A stretch of DNA of 33,078 nt from Acetobacterium sp. (GTDB taxonomy: Bacteria; Bacillota; Clostridia; Eubacteriales; Eubacteriaceae). The notes below the pieces were generated by a model. It worked only from the letters and a program-made list of their open reading frames with translations. It was not told where the DNA came from and did not search any database. Numbering within the stretch: the stretch's first letter is position 1; the number at the start of each line of letters is the position of its first letter. The translations under genes were made by a program, and so were the position numbers. Positions 32,987 to 33,078 of the stretch are shown piece by piece. Where the stretch lies: contig JAQUWM010000025.1 in the NCBI GenBank assembly GCA_028692885.1, positions 1-33,078 of the forward strand. The letters are read 5' to 3'.

Positions 32987-33062
32987 GACTATCATAGCAA
33001 ATTTCATGCCTTAGATTCGATGCTTTGCGTCTTTAACTTTCGCTAAATTTGCCATTTCATAT
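32979..33062 (-). promoter_or_regulatory. Cyclic di-GMP-I (GEMM) riboswitch
   Basis: Reading the minus strand, the GEMM-I landmarks appear in order: GGCAAA (33053-33048), a short stem TTTAGC/GTTAAA capped by a GAAA tetraloop (33041-33038), the near-invariant GACGCAAAGC (33031-33022), CTAAGG (33014-33009) and the 3' helix ATGATAG-TCAAG-CTACC. These correspond to GGCAAAC..GAAA..GGGACGCAAAGCC..CCTAA..GGTAGC..TTACC of the Vibrio Vc2 aptamer. A TATAGA box at 33071-33066 may be the -10; the -35 would lie outside the window. The 3' strand of the last helix is also the first arm of the terminator, so binding of c-di-GMP should oppose termination (predicted ON switch). It points to the exopolysaccharide genes. 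Confidence 0.88.
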
Positions 33063-33078
33063 CATTCTATATTGAGAT

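Noticed and set aside
1-33078. CRISPR array, prophage or rRNA operon
   Set aside because: No regularly spaced repeats, phage structural genes or rRNA sequence were seen.

Overview
The window looks like chromosomal DNA from a low-GC member of the Clostridia. Gene content and order suit the Eubacteriaceae (for example an Acetobacterium or Eubacterium-type acetogen), but that assignment rests on general recognition and not on a search. Nearly everything is on the minus strand; the plus-strand genes are rpmB at the left edge and rqcH in the middle.

Left and central part (1-20.4 kb). This is the conserved Firmicutes housekeeping block known from Bacillus (yloA/rqcH ... yloC-gmk-rpoZ-priA-def-fmt-rsmB-rlmN-prpC-prkC-rsgA-thiN ... 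rpmB). Here it lacks remA, coaBC and rpe at their usual places and carries an added YugP-type protease between fmt and rsmB. One promoter upstream of yicC and a second upstream of rlmN probably drive the block. rqcH is divergent from yicC and nearly abuts a convergent set: rluD-like, ylmH, yggT, sepF, yggS and an HlyD-like gene. That set is headed by tRNA-Pro(GGG) and is a division/translation-quality cluster. Two genes are odd: PriA has degenerate helicase motifs, and the HlyD-like gene is frameshifted in a run of ten T.

Next (20.4-22.8 kb) comes aspS with an RseC-family gene, a near-consensus promoter in front and a strong hairpin behind.

Right part (22.8-33.1 kb). This is a visibly more AT-rich accessory module that looks like a cyclic-di-GMP-controlled exopolysaccharide system. 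In transcription order it holds: a c-di-GMP-I (GEMM) riboswitch overlapping a terminator; a separate, strongly structured RNA element with its own -10 box; a fusion of a transposase N-terminal region to a multi-spanning GT-C membrane glycosyltransferase; a BcsA/NfrB-like GT2 synthase whose N-terminus carries three MshEN-like (c-di-GMP-binding) repeats; a DPM1-like polyprenyl-phosphate sugar transferase; a BcsB-like exported subunit; and a bifunctional GDP-mannose pyrophosphorylase/mannose-6-phosphate isomerase.

The simplest working model: c-di-GMP relieves transcription termination and also activates the synthase. ManC supplies GDP-mannose, the DPM1-like enzyme makes a lipid-linked sugar, the GT-C enzyme uses it outside the membrane, and the synthase/BcsB pair makes and exports the polymer. 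This module is the most likely undescribed system in the window.
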